Origin: Alkalitalea saponilacus
GTDB lineage: Bacteria > Bacteroidota > Bacteroidia > Bacteroidales > Marinilabiliaceae
Assembly (NCBI RefSeq): GCF_900168165.1
Contig: NZ_FUYV01000014.1
Location: 1 to 64,000, forward strand
Length of the DNA stretch: 64,000 nucleotides
Direction of reading: 5' to 3'
Position 1 is the first letter of the stretch. Each line of letters begins with the position of its first letter. Made by a program: the position numbers and the translations under genes. Shown here in pieces: positions 1 through 10,252 of this stretch. The notes beneath the pieces were generated by a model, which was not told the DNA's origin, searched no databases, and worked only from the letters and a program-made list of their open reading frames with translations.

Positions 1-27
1 ATTGGTATAGGCGCTTAGACCGCCCAA
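1..27 (+). repeat. Left terminal inverted repeat of the IS
   Basis: It pairs with 956-982 at 24 of 27 bases; the mismatches are at repeat positions 14, 18 and 19. Confidence 0.88.
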
Positions 28-54
28 TATTTTTTTTAATGCTACTTTAGTAGC

Positions 55-954
55 ATGAATGAACGAAATAAATTTAAAGGCGTGAACTCAATTAAGTTCT
101 ATAATGCGTTTCCTTCTGAAAATGATTGCTACCGTTATCTGGCTGATGTCAAATGGTTCGAGAACGGTTATCAATGCAAAAAATGTAATCATACAAAGTA
201 TTACAAAGGCGTAAAACCATTTTCAAGACGATGCATGAAATGCAAATATGATGAAAGTCCAACTGCAGGAACCATGTTCGACAAATGTAAATTTTCTTTG
301 CACTTAGCTTTTCACATTGCTTTTAAGATAAGCACCAAGAAGAAAGGAATGTCTTCCTTAGAGTTATCTCAGGAATTTGAATTGCGCCAAAAGACCTGTT
401 GGGAGTTTAAATGGAAAATTCAACAAGCCATGCAAAGCAGCAAACAGCATACAATCAACGGTATAGCTCATGTTGATGAGTTCTATATCGGCGGGGAGGA
501 AGAAGGCAAACGAGGTCGAAGCAAAGGAGACAAAAAGCTTGTAGTTGTCGCCCTCGAGATTGTTGAGGGCGGTGTTGGACGTGCCTATGCTCAATGCATC
601 GACAATGCTTCTGCTGCTTCCTTTCAGCCATTCTTTAAAACATACATCAGCAAGGACACAAAAGTCATAACCGATGAGTGGAAAGGGTATATTCCTCTAA
701 AAAAGACTTATCCCAATCTGGAGCAACTAAAATCAGAAAACGGGAAAAGTTTTCAGGATATCCATATCCACATAATGAACCTCAAAGGATGGTTACGAGG
801 GATTCATCACCATTGCAGCAAAGACCGTCTTCAAGGATACCTTGATGAGTACCATTTCAGATACAATAGGCGGTCTAATATGGATACAATATTCGATTCA
901 CTCATAAAAAGAATGGTTTTCAATAATCCTATTCGTTTACAATCAGTTAATTAA
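55..954 (+). CDS. IS1595-family transposase
   Basis: This 299-aa protein catalyses cut and strand transfer of the surrounding IS. The N-terminus has a zinc ribbon with cysteines C41, C44, C60 and C63, typical of ISXO2-like transposases. The DDE-type domain follows, with a catalytic Asp in HVDEFYIGG (D142) and a second in VITDEWKGY (D208). The C-terminal block around residues 254-283 (GWLRGIHHHC through FRYNRR) is the family signature; the third acidic position of classical DDE enzymes appears to be taken by a His region, as in several IS1595 groups. The ATG at 55 lies just inside the left repeat and no better start is visible. The gene is full length and unbroken. Confidence 0.9.
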   Translation: MNERNKFKGVNSIKFYNAFPSENDCYRYLADVKWFENGYQCKKCNHTKYYKGVKPFSRRCMKCKYDESPTAGTMFDKCKFSLHLAFHIAFKISTKKKGMSSLELSQEFELRQKTCWEFKWKIQQAMQSSKQHTINGIAHVDEFYIGGEEEGKRGRSKGDKKLVVVALEIVEGGVGRAYAQCIDNASAASFQPFFKTYISKDTKVITDEWKGYIPLKKTYPNLEQLKSENGKSFQDIHIHIMNLKGWLRGIHHHCSKDRLQGYLDEYHFRYNRRSNMDTIFDSLIKRMVFNNPIRLQSVN

Positions 955-955
955 C

Positions 956-982
956 TTGGGCGGCTTAAACGCCTATACCAAT
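956..982 (-). repeat. Right terminal inverted repeat of the IS
   Basis: It begins immediately after the transposase stop and mirrors bases 1-27. The element therefore has almost no non-coding space on its right side. Confidence 0.88.
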
Positions 983-1054
983 AAAATAAATAGGGGCGTA
1001 GCCCTGACATCTTAGAAATATTCTAGACCGCATACAACTAAATTTAAACAGTTA

Positions 1055-1178
1055 CTAAACCTCGAACATCAAACCTTACCGCCCTGAAAGCAGAACTCCA
1101 ACCACACAACTCATTTTCACAACAACCATCAACCCTAAACTCCCCAACCTAAAACTTTAAACCTCGAACATTAAACTT
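1055..1178 (-). repeat. Dispersed intergenic repeat, module A copy
   Basis: Read on the minus strand, this stretch closely matches 26800-26930. Both share GTTTAATGTT, TTTTAGGTTGGGGAGTTTA, GAAAATGAGTTGTG, GGTTGGAGTTC and AGGGCGGTAA in the same order. It fills the space between the IS and dinB. No ORF of coding character is seen in it. Confidence 0.75.
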
Positions 1179-2350
1179 TATCCCCCCACCGCCCTACCCA
1201 CCGCATCTTTGCCAAACCGCTTACGTATGCGATCCATGGCCAGATAAAGATTGACCTGTTCAGGAGTATCTTCAAACAGGTTCAGTTGTTGACTGCCTGA
1301 TACCAGGTGAGTAAACCTAACACCCAGTAATCGTACCAATACCCGCCGTTTATAAAGCCGCAGCAACAACTCCCGTGCTTCACGCATGAGAACATGGTCG
1401 AAAGAGGTGTAAGGGATACGTTTTTGTATGGTATGGGTGTCAAAATCCGCGTACCGGATTTTGACGGTGACACATGCGGTCAACTTATTACGCACCCGAA
1501 GCTCAAAAGCCAGTTTTTCCACCATTTTCAGAAGCCAATCATTCAAAAATCGGAAATCGGTGGTATCTGTCTCAAAGGTTTGCTCCGTGCCAATGGATTT
1601 TCGTTCATAGTATCGCTCCACGGGCGAAGGGTCGATGCCGTTGGCTTTTTGCCACAATACAATGCCGTTTTTTCCCAACACCCGCTCCATCATTTCGGGA
1701 GGGACAAGGCTCAACGTTTCTATTTTATCCACCCCCATGGAGCGCAACAAACGATAAGTTTTTGGCCCCAGCATTGGAATTTTACTAATAGACAGAGGGT
1801 TTAAAAATGGCTTAACCCGTGGAGCTTCGACGTACAATTCCCTGGTGGTTCCTTTTTTTGCCTCGCCTGTGGCTATTTTTGACACAGTTTTATTTACCGA
1901 CAGTCCGAAGGAGATGGGAAGCCCCGTTTCGCGGATGATGGTTTCCCGTAACTCGTGCGTAAATTTATAGCAACCAAAGTAACGGTCCATTCCCGTTAAG
2001 TCAAGATAATGCTCGTCGATGGAAGCTTTCTCGTAAAGCGGTACTCTGTCGGCAATAACTTCTGTCACCAGATTAGAAAAACGACTGTAAGTGTCCATAT
2101 CTCCCCGGATAAAAACCGCCTGCGGGCATAACTGGCGAGCCATGCGCATGGGCATGGCCGAATGCACGCCAAAACGACGTGATTCGTAGCTGCATCCTGC
2201 CACCACACCCCGGTCAGACAAACCGCCAATAATCACCGGCACGCCATCAAGGGCACTGTTCTGCAACCGCTCCACCGACACAAAAAAGGTGTCCAAATCA
2301 ATATGAACAATGTGCCGGTTATCAAACTGATAATTGTAATCAGAAACCAT
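1178..2350 (-). CDS. dinB: DNA polymerase IV (Y family)
   Basis: This is a translesion DNA polymerase that inserts nucleotides opposite damaged bases or at stalled forks. The palm motif HIDLDTFFVSVE lies at residues 16-27 with metal-binding D18. The second catalytic pair is in SIDEHYLDLTG (D112, E113). A helix-hairpin-helix-like block (SKIPMLGPKTYRLL) and the little-finger domain follow. The length of 390 aa is normal for DinB/ImuB-type Pol IV, and the beta-clamp-type tail QLNLFED (about residues 355-361) is visible. It stands alone between intergenic repeats. No LexA-like box was recognised upstream, so damage control cannot be claimed. Confidence 0.93.
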   Translation of the reverse strand: MVSDYNYQFDNRHIVHIDLDTFFVSVERLQNSALDGVPVIIGGLSDRGVVAGCSYESRRFGVHSAMPMRMARQLCPQAVFIRGDMDTYSRFSNLVTEVIADRVPLYEKASIDEHYLDLTGMDRYFGCYKFTHELRETIIRETGLPISFGLSVNKTVSKIATGEAKKGTTRELYVEAPRVKPFLNPLSISKIPMLGPKTYRLLRSMGVDKIETLSLVPPEMMERVLGKNGIVLWQKANGIDPSPVERYYERKSIGTEQTFETDTTDFRFLNDWLLKMVEKLAFELRVRNKLTACVTVKIRYADFDTHTIQKRIPYTSFDHVLMREARELLLRLYKRRVLVRLLGVRFTHLVSGSQQLNLFEDTPEQVNLYLAMDRIRKRFGKDAVGRAVGG

Positions 2351-2858
2351 GTTTTGATTATATATTAATCTTTATTACGATTTCAATATAATCAATTTTA
2401 ATAAAATGAGCAAGGGAATGGAAACCGGAGAACGGAAATCGGAGACAGGAGACCGGAAAAAGGAAAGGTGGGAAGGTAACAGGGTGGGAAGGTGACGGAA
2501 ACTGAAGACGGGAGTTTTAAGTTTTAAGTTTAAGGTTCTATGTTAACTCAACCCTCAACTTTAAACTTAAAACTTTGAACCACCATGCACACAAAGAATA
2601 ACATTGAGAACATTGTGTAAACCTTTGTGGACATTGTGGTCGATTTTTGAAACACATAAGACATAATAAGGGTAATCCCAAGAGGAAAACGGAAAGCGGA
2701 AACAGGAGAACGGAATGCGTATGGCAAAAAAAAATGTACATTTGTACCCCAAACCAACACTTCGTTTTCTTGAAGGGTTGCCCTAAGCAAAATTCCTCTC
2801 CACCTCTATTGGTATCGCAAAAACTGAATCGGAATAGCAAAACAATAAAAATAAAACA
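2351..2858. other. Long intergenic region with repeat modules
   Basis: This 508-bp gap lies between the divergent dinB and the NosR-like gene. Most of it (2405-2668) is the dispersed repeat described separately. A TAnnTTTG-type box, TACATTTG, lies at 2737-2744 inside the small palindrome GTACATTTGTAC and could be the -7 element of the redox operon, but no TTTG is seen at the expected upstream distance. No supported gene is visible. Confidence 0.5.
2405..2668 (-). repeat. Dispersed intergenic repeat, modules B and C
   Basis: The + strand is first purine-rich with degenerate GGAAAC/CGGAGA units, then runs through TTTAAACTT-type units. It ends in a stretch whose reverse complement matches 27050-27165, sharing GTCTTATGTG, GGTTTACACAATGTT, TCTTTGTGTG and CATGGTGG. 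The modules are in a different order from the 26775 copy. Confidence 0.72.
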
Positions 2859-4007
2859 ATGAGTAAAAGATTATCTTTTAAAACCATCATTAATTATTCG
2901 ACCATTATTTTGCTTCTAATAGCTATTGCCATAAGAGCAGGCGCTTCTTTTGAGTGGTTAAAACCAGTGGAGGTTAAGGAGTACTCTTTGGCTGATTTTA
3001 AGGATGCTTTTCCTTTGGCTGAATCGTTTAACACGAACAGCGACCAAAGTTTTTCGGTTTACGATAACGAAGGGGGTTTGTTGGGATATGCATTGGTATC
3101 CGAAGAGCTTGATGCCCGTTATTCGGGCTATGCCGGTGAAGTTCCACTGGTCATTTCATTATCTGAGGATAAAATAATAACTGGTGTTTACCTGTTACCA
3201 AATGGCGAAACATCTCATTACATCGAGCACATCAGAGAAACAGGACTCCTGTCTGAATGGAGTGGCATGGCTTTAGATACTCTTGTGGTACAAAAACAGG
3301 TTGATGCCGTTTCGGGTGCTACCCGGAGCAGTACTGCCATAATCAACACCTTTAACCAAACGGTTGCCAATTATCTGGTAGTTGCCTCGCAAAGGCAACC
3401 ATTTTCAGTGGTTAGAGGCATTCAAATTGCTTTAATACTGATTCTAATCGTAATTTCACTAATGCAAACCATTGGTAAACGATTGCGCAAGTTTTACTAT
3501 TACTATTTGGCTGGCGTGGTATTAATTATGGGCATATGGTTAAAGCAAATGTTGTCTGTGGGAGCCTTTCATACCTGGCTGGTTAACGGTTTGCCGTGGC
3601 AAACGAATTTTGAATTAATTGTCATTTTGCTACTGGCATTGGTCATGGCTCTGTTGGGACACAAAAAGTACTATTGCAACTACCTCTGCCCAATGGGAGC
3701 CTTGCAAATGCTTGTTTCAAAAATGTCACCAATTAAAAAGCGTTCCATAAACATAAAAATATCGGTAATACATTTAAGAACAGTGTATTTAACCTTTGTT
3801 TGGGTTGCTATATTGCTGGGGATTTCACTTCCCCTGTCGAGTATGGAACCTTTTATGGCATTTTCATTTTCTGTGGCGACCACATTTATGCTTCTTTTTG
3901 GTGGAGTTGTCATTGTCCTCTCCATATTCTTTAATCGCCCATGGTGTCAGTTTTGCCCCACCGGTTGCGCCATTGATATTGTTAAACCTGTTATTGAAAA
4001 ACAATGA
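2859..4007 (+). CDS. NosR/NirI-like membrane protein with FMN-binding and Fe-S motifs
   Basis: This 382-aa inner-membrane protein probably passes electrons across the membrane. One N-terminal hydrophobic segment (about 11-26) precedes an extracytoplasmic FMN-binding domain (about 45-175) with the flavinylation motif DAVSGATRSS, in which T155 would be the covalent FMN site added by an ApbE-type transferase. Several membrane segments follow (about 186-203, 216-232, 252-266, 307-325, 336-357). Two cysteine clusters face the membrane ends: CNYLCP (C273, C277) and CQFCPTGC (C363, C366, C370), as in the NosR/NapH-type Fe-S family. The next gene overlaps by four bases (ATGA at 4004-4007), so the two are translationally coupled. 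No nitrous-oxide reductase gene is nearby, so a NosR role proper is unlikely. Confidence 0.82.
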   Translation: MSKRLSFKTIINYSTIILLLIAIAIRAGASFEWLKPVEVKEYSLADFKDAFPLAESFNTNSDQSFSVYDNEGGLLGYALVSEELDARYSGYAGEVPLVISLSEDKIITGVYLLPNGETSHYIEHIRETGLLSEWSGMALDTLVVQKQVDAVSGATRSSTAIINTFNQTVANYLVVASQRQPFSVVRGIQIALILILIVISLMQTIGKRLRKFYYYYLAGVVLIMGIWLKQMLSVGAFHTWLVNGLPWQTNFELIVILLLALVMALLGHKKYYCNYLCPMGALQMLVSKMSPIKKRSINIKISVIHLRTVYLTFVWVAILLGISLPLSSMEPFMAFSFSVATTFMLLFGGVVIVLSIFFNRPWCQFCPTGCAIDIVKPVIEKQ

Positions 4008-5284
4008 AGAATACATCAACACTTTTAAACCTGCTACTTGCGGCTATCATAGTTGTTTTAGTTATTCAGATAACTAAAACCGATAAAAACATTGTAGAAG
4101 AATCAGCTCCGGTTTTGGTTCATGTACCAACGTATGAATCAGAACTGCCGCCCCAGCCATCCGAAAAAGTATCAGTAGGTGCCCGTGGTTGGATTATGCC
4201 TAAACCAGCACTGGTGATAGGCTCATATGGTGCCGATGGCCAGCCAAATATTATGACGGCAGCATGGGCAGGAATTGTAAATTCTCATCCAATAAGTGTC
4301 GGAATATCATTGCGTCCAGCAACATTATCGTATAGCAACATTATGGAAACTGGCAGTTTTACCATTAATGTACCGTCGGCTAAATACCTGGCTCATATGG
4401 ATTACGTAGGAAACATTTCAGGGCGCGATGAGAATAAATTTGTCTCTTTGGGACTCACCCCTGTTAAGGGCGATTACGTAAATGCGCCATACATAGAGGA
4501 GTTTCCCATTGTAATTGAGTGCGAAGTAACACAAACCATTAACCTTGGTTCGCATGTTCAATTCATAGGCAAAGTGATTGATACAAGAATAGATTCTCAT
4601 CTTTTAAAAGAAGATGGAAGTGTAGATGTAGAAAAAATGCAACCCATTTTATACGAAGGGAATGCTTACTATGGTTTTGGGCCTTTATTGGGGAAACAGA
4701 GTGATGCTTTTAAAGTCTTCATGGATGATATGGAGCCGGAATTTGAGCCCCGGTCAGAAAGTTTTAACCACACCCTTGCAACCATTTACAACCGCAAAAG
4801 CGTTCGCAATTTCACGAATCAACAAATAACCAAAGCTCAACTGACCGAACTTGTAAGAAGCGGCATGGCAGCCCCAACAGCTGTTGATAAACGCCCATGG
4901 GCATTTGTAGCCATTGACGACCGCCAAACGCTCGATAAACTCGCCGAGGTATTGCCCTACGCACGCATGCTTAAGCAAGCTACAGGCGCCATTATGGTGG
5001 GTGGTGATTTGGATAAAGCACTTTCGGGAATCGAGCAGGCATACTGGGTACAAGATTGTTCGGCAGCCACTCAAAACATACTCCTTGCAGCCGAAAGCAT
5101 GGGGTTAGGTGCCGTTTGGACAGGCGTGCATCCGGTTAAAGAGCGCGAAGAAACCGTAAAACAGATTCTTGGCTTACCCGAGAATATCGTTCCTCTTAAT
5201 GTGATAGCCATTGGCTACCCAACAGGCATCGATAAACACAAAGACAAATGGGACGAATCCATTTTACACTGGAACAAGTGGTAA
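4004..5284 (+). CDS. Membrane-anchored flavin reductase-nitroreductase fusion
   Basis: This 426-aa protein has two flavoprotein domains behind an N-terminal hydrophobic anchor (residues 6-22). Residues about 57-225 resemble the flavin reductase-like/flavoredoxin FMN-binding domain (GWIMPKPALVIGSYG, TAAWAGIVNSHP, SFTINVPS). Residues about 260-425 are a nitroreductase-family FMN domain (NRKSVRNF, WVQDCSAATQNILLAAE, GLGAVWTGV, IAIGYPTG). The charge pattern suggests that the anchor is followed by an exported body (inference). The four-base overlap with the flavinylated Fe-S membrane gene suggests the two form one electron-transfer unit. The substrate is unknown. A strong terminator follows. Confidence 0.8.
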   Translation: MKNTSTLLNLLLAAIIVVLVIQITKTDKNIVEESAPVLVHVPTYESELPPQPSEKVSVGARGWIMPKPALVIGSYGADGQPNIMTAAWAGIVNSHPISVGISLRPATLSYSNIMETGSFTINVPSAKYLAHMDYVGNISGRDENKFVSLGLTPVKGDYVNAPYIEEFPIVIECEVTQTINLGSHVQFIGKVIDTRIDSHLLKEDGSVDVEKMQPILYEGNAYYGFGPLLGKQSDAFKVFMDDMEPEFEPRSESFNHTLATIYNRKSVRNFTNQQITKAQLTELVRSGMAAPTAVDKRPWAFVAIDDRQTLDKLAEVLPYARMLKQATGAIMVGGDLDKALSGIEQAYWVQDCSAATQNILLAAESMGLGAVWTGVHPVKEREETVKQILGLPENIVPLNVIAIGYPTGIDKHKDKWDESILHWNKW

Positions 5285-5300
5285 AAATTTTAGACATCAA

Positions 5301-5336
5301 AAATCCGCAAGTCACTCCATGGCTTGCGGATTTTTT
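5301..5336 (+). terminator. Rho-independent terminator of the redox operon
   Basis: An 11-bp perfect stem (5301-5311 with 5323-5333) is followed by T6. It starts 17 bases after the stop at 5284. Confidence 0.85.
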
Positions 5337-5707
5337 AGTTAATAATGTTTCAGTAATTCAGGGAGCAGTAATCAGTAAGCAAATGAACTTCAATTACCAT
5401 CAAACCAGAACTTTAAACTTTAAACTCCCCCTTTCCCGCTTTCCGTTTTCCTACCACCCTTTCTCCTTGTTACCTTGTTACCCTCTCGCCCATCTTCTGT
5501 CTCCATTCACCATCCCACCTTATCACCTTGTCACCTTATCACCATTCCATTTTCCAGTCTCCCATCTCCAATTTCCGGTCTCCGTTCTCCTGTTTCCCTC
5601 CCCTCCCTCCCACATTTATGGTATATAAAATGCCTCATCTGTGGGATTTCACAAAACAGCAAAAGCCTCCATCTTTGTAATATCAATAATAACTAAAACA
5701 ATTCATC
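5337..5707. other. Intergenic region before the OsmC-like gene
   Basis: Most of this space is a copy of the pyrimidine-rich repeat module (5388-5612). The last 95 bases are AT-rich leader of the next gene; no clear TTTG/TAnnTTTG pair was found. Apparent reading frames here consist of repeated Pro/Ser/Leu codons from CCT/CTC units and are not credible genes. Confidence 0.5.
5388..5612 (+). repeat. Dispersed intergenic repeat, module B copy
   Basis: AACTTTAAAC units are followed by a pyrimidine-rich run of degenerate TTTCCGTTTTCC, ACCTTGTTACC, TCACCTTATCACC and TCCGTTCTCCTG units. The same vocabulary occurs at 26960-27050 (+) and 2405-2560 (-). Confidence 0.7.
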
Positions 5708-6136
5708 ATGACACATTCAACCATTTCAACACAAAACGGCAATGATGCCCGCCTCTTTAGTCTGGTGATAGATGAACCGGTAAACCTGGGAGGAACCAAC
5801 ATTCAGAAAAACCCTGTTGAACAGGCTTTGGCCGGACAAGCTGGTTGTTTAAACATGATGGCACACATTGTTGCTAAAGAACTGGGAATAAAACTCAACA
5901 AGCTATGGGTAGAAATATCCGGCAAAGTGAGTTTCTCATTTAATCAGAGCACTCCTACCACAAACCATAAATTTCAGGATATCAACGTCAATTTTCAGGT
6001 TTATTCCGACTCTGACGATGAAAAGCTATCTCGGTGGGAACAAATCATCAGGGAACGTTGTTCTTCAGAGGGTGAACTCAGTAACTCCGACGCTCCGATT
6101 TCTATAGCTTTTAGCAAATTTGCATCGGTTTATTAG
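5708..6136 (+). CDS. OsmC/Ohr-family protein
   Basis: This 142-aa protein is of the peroxiredoxin-like OsmC fold, whose members reduce organic hydroperoxides with a redox cysteine pair. The first cysteine is in ALAGQAGCLNMM (C47), matching the family's AGC motif on the central helix. The second candidate is C118 in RERCSSEG, at about the expected position. The usual GP-T-P-ELLL block is diverged (GGTNIQKNPVEQALAG), so it belongs to a less studied subgroup and the substrate is not assured. Length is typical. It is monocistronic, followed by a perfect hairpin terminator. Confidence 0.78.
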   Translation: MTHSTISTQNGNDARLFSLVIDEPVNLGGTNIQKNPVEQALAGQAGCLNMMAHIVAKELGIKLNKLWVEISGKVSFSFNQSTPTTNHKFQDINVNFQVYSDSDDEKLSRWEQIIRERCSSEGELSNSDAPISIAFSKFASVY

Positions 6137-6202
6137 GTTAATAGGTCGAGAGGTCGAGAGGTCAATAGATTTACAGATGATTATTTAGACAAATGTGTAT
6201 AT

Positions 6203-6228
6203 AAAAAGTGTGGTTTCCCACACTTTTT
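6203..6228 (+). terminator. Terminator of the OsmC-like gene
   Basis: A perfect 11-bp inverted repeat (6203-6213 with 6218-6228) has a 4-base loop, with A5 on one side and T5 on the other. It can work on both strands. Confidence 0.85.
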
Positions 6229-7776
<1,548 letters not shown>

Positions 7777-7815
7777 CAACTAGTTTATACCACATAAGGA
7801 ATATTTGAATCAAAT

Positions 7816-7842
7816 GAGGGCTTCACTTTTAGTGAAGCCCTC
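7816..7842. terminator. Hairpin between convergent metY and trhA
   Basis: A perfect 12-bp stem (7816-7827 with 7831-7842) with a 3-base loop lies between the two stop codons. It has little T-run, so it may stop transcription weakly from either side. Confidence 0.6.
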
Positions 7843-7873
7843 ATTGCTTAAACCCTAATAATTAATTATTTCA

Positions 7874-8521
7874 TTAACTTGTATAGAAGTAAACAGCGAT
7901 AAAGTGACAAACAGCGGCACCTAAAACAAAAAAATGAAAAATCGCATGGTTGAACGGAATACGTTTAATCTGGTAAATTACAGCACCTGAAGTGTACAGA
8001 AACCCACCTGCAGCAAGCCACATAAGACCTGCAAAGGGCAGGTTGTTGATGAGTGGTTTGATGGCAATCACCACAATCCATCCCATGGCTACATAGCCAA
8101 TGGTGGATAATAGTCTGTATCGTCCTGCGAAAAATATTTTCAGAACTATGCCTGCAATGGCAATGCCCCAAACAATGCCAAAAATAGTCCACCCCCACCC
8201 ACCACGAAGAGTTATCAGGGTAAACGGCGTGTATGTGCCGGCAATGGACAGATAAATGGCTGCGTGGTCGAATACTTTGAGCCGAAGTCTTTGAGTGTTT
8301 TTTTTCGAGTTATGATATAGCGTTGAAGCCAGAAAAACGGTAAAAATGCTTACACCATAAATGGTGTAAGCCACCCAGTGCCATACATCACCAATGGAAG
8401 CGGCTCTCAACATTAGTAACACAATAGCTACAACAGCAAACAAAATACCAACAGCATGGCTCCGAACATTTAGTTTCTCCTCAGCTGGACTGTATGTTGT
8501 TATGGCTGTTGTACTTTTCAT
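7874..8521 (-). CDS. trhA: Hemolysin III / TrhA family membrane protein
   Basis: This 215-aa protein with about seven membrane segments belongs to the PAQR/HlyIII family, whose bacterial members are linked to membrane-fluidity or metal homeostasis rather than proven toxins. Family blocks are visible: RSHAVGILFAVVA at the start, STLYHNSKKNTQRLRLKVFDH with the conserved His, and HFFVLGAAVCHFIAVYFY at the end, with His residues in the positions of the family metal site. The start at 8521 overlaps the stop of the upstream SulP frame by four bases (ATGA), so the pair was one operon. Its expression may suffer from the broken upstream gene. Confidence 0.85.
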   Translation of the reverse strand: MKSTTAITTYSPAEEKLNVRSHAVGILFAVVAIVLLMLRAASIGDVWHWVAYTIYGVSIFTVFLASTLYHNSKKNTQRLRLKVFDHAAIYLSIAGTYTPFTLITLRGGWGWTIFGIVWGIAIAGIVLKIFFAGRYRLLSTIGYVAMGWIVVIAIKPLINNLPFAGLMWLAAGGFLYTSGAVIYQIKRIPFNHAIFHFFVLGAAVCHFIAVYFYTS

Positions 8522-10089
8522 TTTTTTCGTTCTTCCAGTTTCTTTTTATCCTTGATGTTAAGTGCCACTTTATAGGTTGGGTCGTCCATTATATTGATAT
8601 CAATGATTTTATCGGCATTTTGAAGTAACTGATAACAGTCACGGCTCAAATGCTTCAACTGAACATTCTTACCGGCAGCGGCATACTTTTCAGTAAGTTT
8701 ATTGAGTGCCTCAATGGCACTCATATCTGTTATCCTGCTCTCTTTAAAATCAATGATGACTTGTTCCGGGTCATTAGCTATGTCAAACTTCTCATTAAAA
8801 GCCATCACCGAACCAAAAAACAAGGGGCCAAAAATCTCATAATGCTTCACACCATTTTCATCCACATGCATTCGGGCGCGAATGCGTTTGGCGTTTTCCC
8901 ATGCAAAAATCAGTGCAGAAATAATCACTCCAATCAGGACAGCCAATGCCAGATTATGCAAGAACACCGTAATCAGCGTAACAACAGCCATTACGAGAAT
9001 GTCGGATTTAGGCATTCGGCCAAAAACTTTTAGACTAGCCCATTCAAAGGTACCAATTGCAACCATAATCATCAAGCCCGTAAGCGCTGCCATGGGAACT
9101 TTTTCTATCAATCCCGAACCAAACATCACAAAAACCAACAGCATTACAGCCGCCACAATGCCGGACAAACGAGCCCGCGCACCATTTGAAGTGTTAATTA
9201 AACTCTGTCCTATCATAGCACATCCACCCATGCCGGAGAAAAATCCGGTTGTAAAATTGGCCATTCCCTGTGCAAAAGATTCTTTATTTCCCCAACCTCT
9301 GGTTCCGGTAATTTCGTCTACCAAATTCATGGTAAGCAAACTCTCAATCAATCCTACACCTGCAACAATGGCCGCGTAGGGGAAAATAATTTGCAGGGTT
9401 TCTAAGGTAAATGGCACTTTTGGGATATTGAAAGGAGGAAATTCTCCCTGAATTGAAGCGATATCCCCTACTGTTGTAGTGTCAATGTTCAATCCGGCAA
9501 CGATGGCAAAAATTACCAAAATGGCAACCAATGATGAAGGAATTGCCTTTGTAAACCGGGGTAACAACCAAATAATAACCATGGTCAAAAAAACCAGACC
9601 CAACATCACAAACAAAGGCTCTCCAGTCATCCATTGTAGAGCCCCGCCTAAACCGCGCTCTTTGAACTAGTCCAACTGTGACATAAATATGATAATGGCC
9701 AAGCCGTTCACAAATCAAAACATCACGGGATGTGGTACCAGACGGATGAACTTACCAAGTTTAAGCACTCCAAAAAGCATTTGAAGTATTCCGGCCAACA
9801 CCACTGCTGCAAACACATACTCAACACCATGAGAATATGCCAGAGAAACTATTACAACAGCAATGGCTCCTGTGGCTCCGGAAATCATGCCAGGTCGGCC
9901 TCCAAAAATAGAAGTGATTAATCCTACTGTAAATGCGGCATACAAACCGGTAAGCGGGGATAAACCGGCAATTAATGAAAAAGCCACGGCTTCGGGTATC
10001 AAAGCCATGGCCACTGTAATTCCACTTAGTATCTCAGTCTTGTAATCAATTTTTTGTCTGTAGTCAAATAAATTCAGTAATTCCTTCAT
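8518..10089 (-). pseudogene. SulP-family anion transporter with two in-frame stop codons
   Basis: One reading frame of 524 codons encodes a SulP (sulfate or bicarbonate type) permease with a C-terminal STAS domain (about residues 415-500). It is interrupted by TGA at 9715-9717, where family members have Gly (HPVM-[I/F]-G-FVNG), and by TAG at 9667-9669, where Gln or Glu is expected before FKERG. The 28 codons between 9714 and 9631 stay in frame and read FVNGLAIIIFMSQLD then FKERG, typical SulP sequence. The N-terminal piece (9715-10089, 124 aa) and C-terminal piece (8518-9630, from ATG) are otherwise intact, so the damage is recent or a consensus error. No functional transporter is expected without readthrough. 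Confidence 0.85.
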
Positions 10090-10252
10090 TCAGGTTGTTT
10101 TTTAATTTTGTAATCTTCAACTAGCAATTCCCAATCGAAATTGAGGTGCAAAATTAACAAAACTTACAAAAGAAAGAACATCCTATACAAAAAAACTAGC
10201 AGACAGTATTCGTGCTATTTCTCTAAAAACATTATAAATCAAAAAGTGCATG

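Larger units (their letters stand above)
1..982 (+). mobile_element. Complete IS1595-family insertion sequence
   Basis: One transposase gene (55-954) is bracketed by terminal inverted repeats at 1-27 and 956-982 that match at 24 of 27 positions when one is reverse-complemented. The outer core GGTATAGGCG is identical at both ends. The element is about 0.98 kb, in the usual range for the single-ORF ISPna2/ISH4-like branch of IS1595. The left end coincides with the window edge, so the target duplication cannot be tested. The reading frame is intact and both ends are present, so the copy is plausibly active (inference). Confidence 0.9.

Noticed and set aside
2405-2560. CRISPR-like array
   Set aside because: The repeated units are short (6-12 bases), degenerate and without regular spacers, and no cas gene is present.
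2859-4007. True NosR of nitrous-oxide reduction
   Set aside because: No nosZ, nosD, nosF or nosY gene is near, and the partner is a nitroreductase-type flavoprotein.
5388-5612. Apparent reading frames in the pyrimidine-rich stretch
   Set aside because: They encode only Pro/Ser/Leu/His runs from short DNA repeats, and the same text occurs non-coding elsewhere in the window.
9715-9717. TGA in the SulP frame as a selenocysteine codon
   Set aside because: Family members have Gly here, a TAG stop follows 16 codons later, and no SECIS-like hairpin or selenoprotein context was seen.
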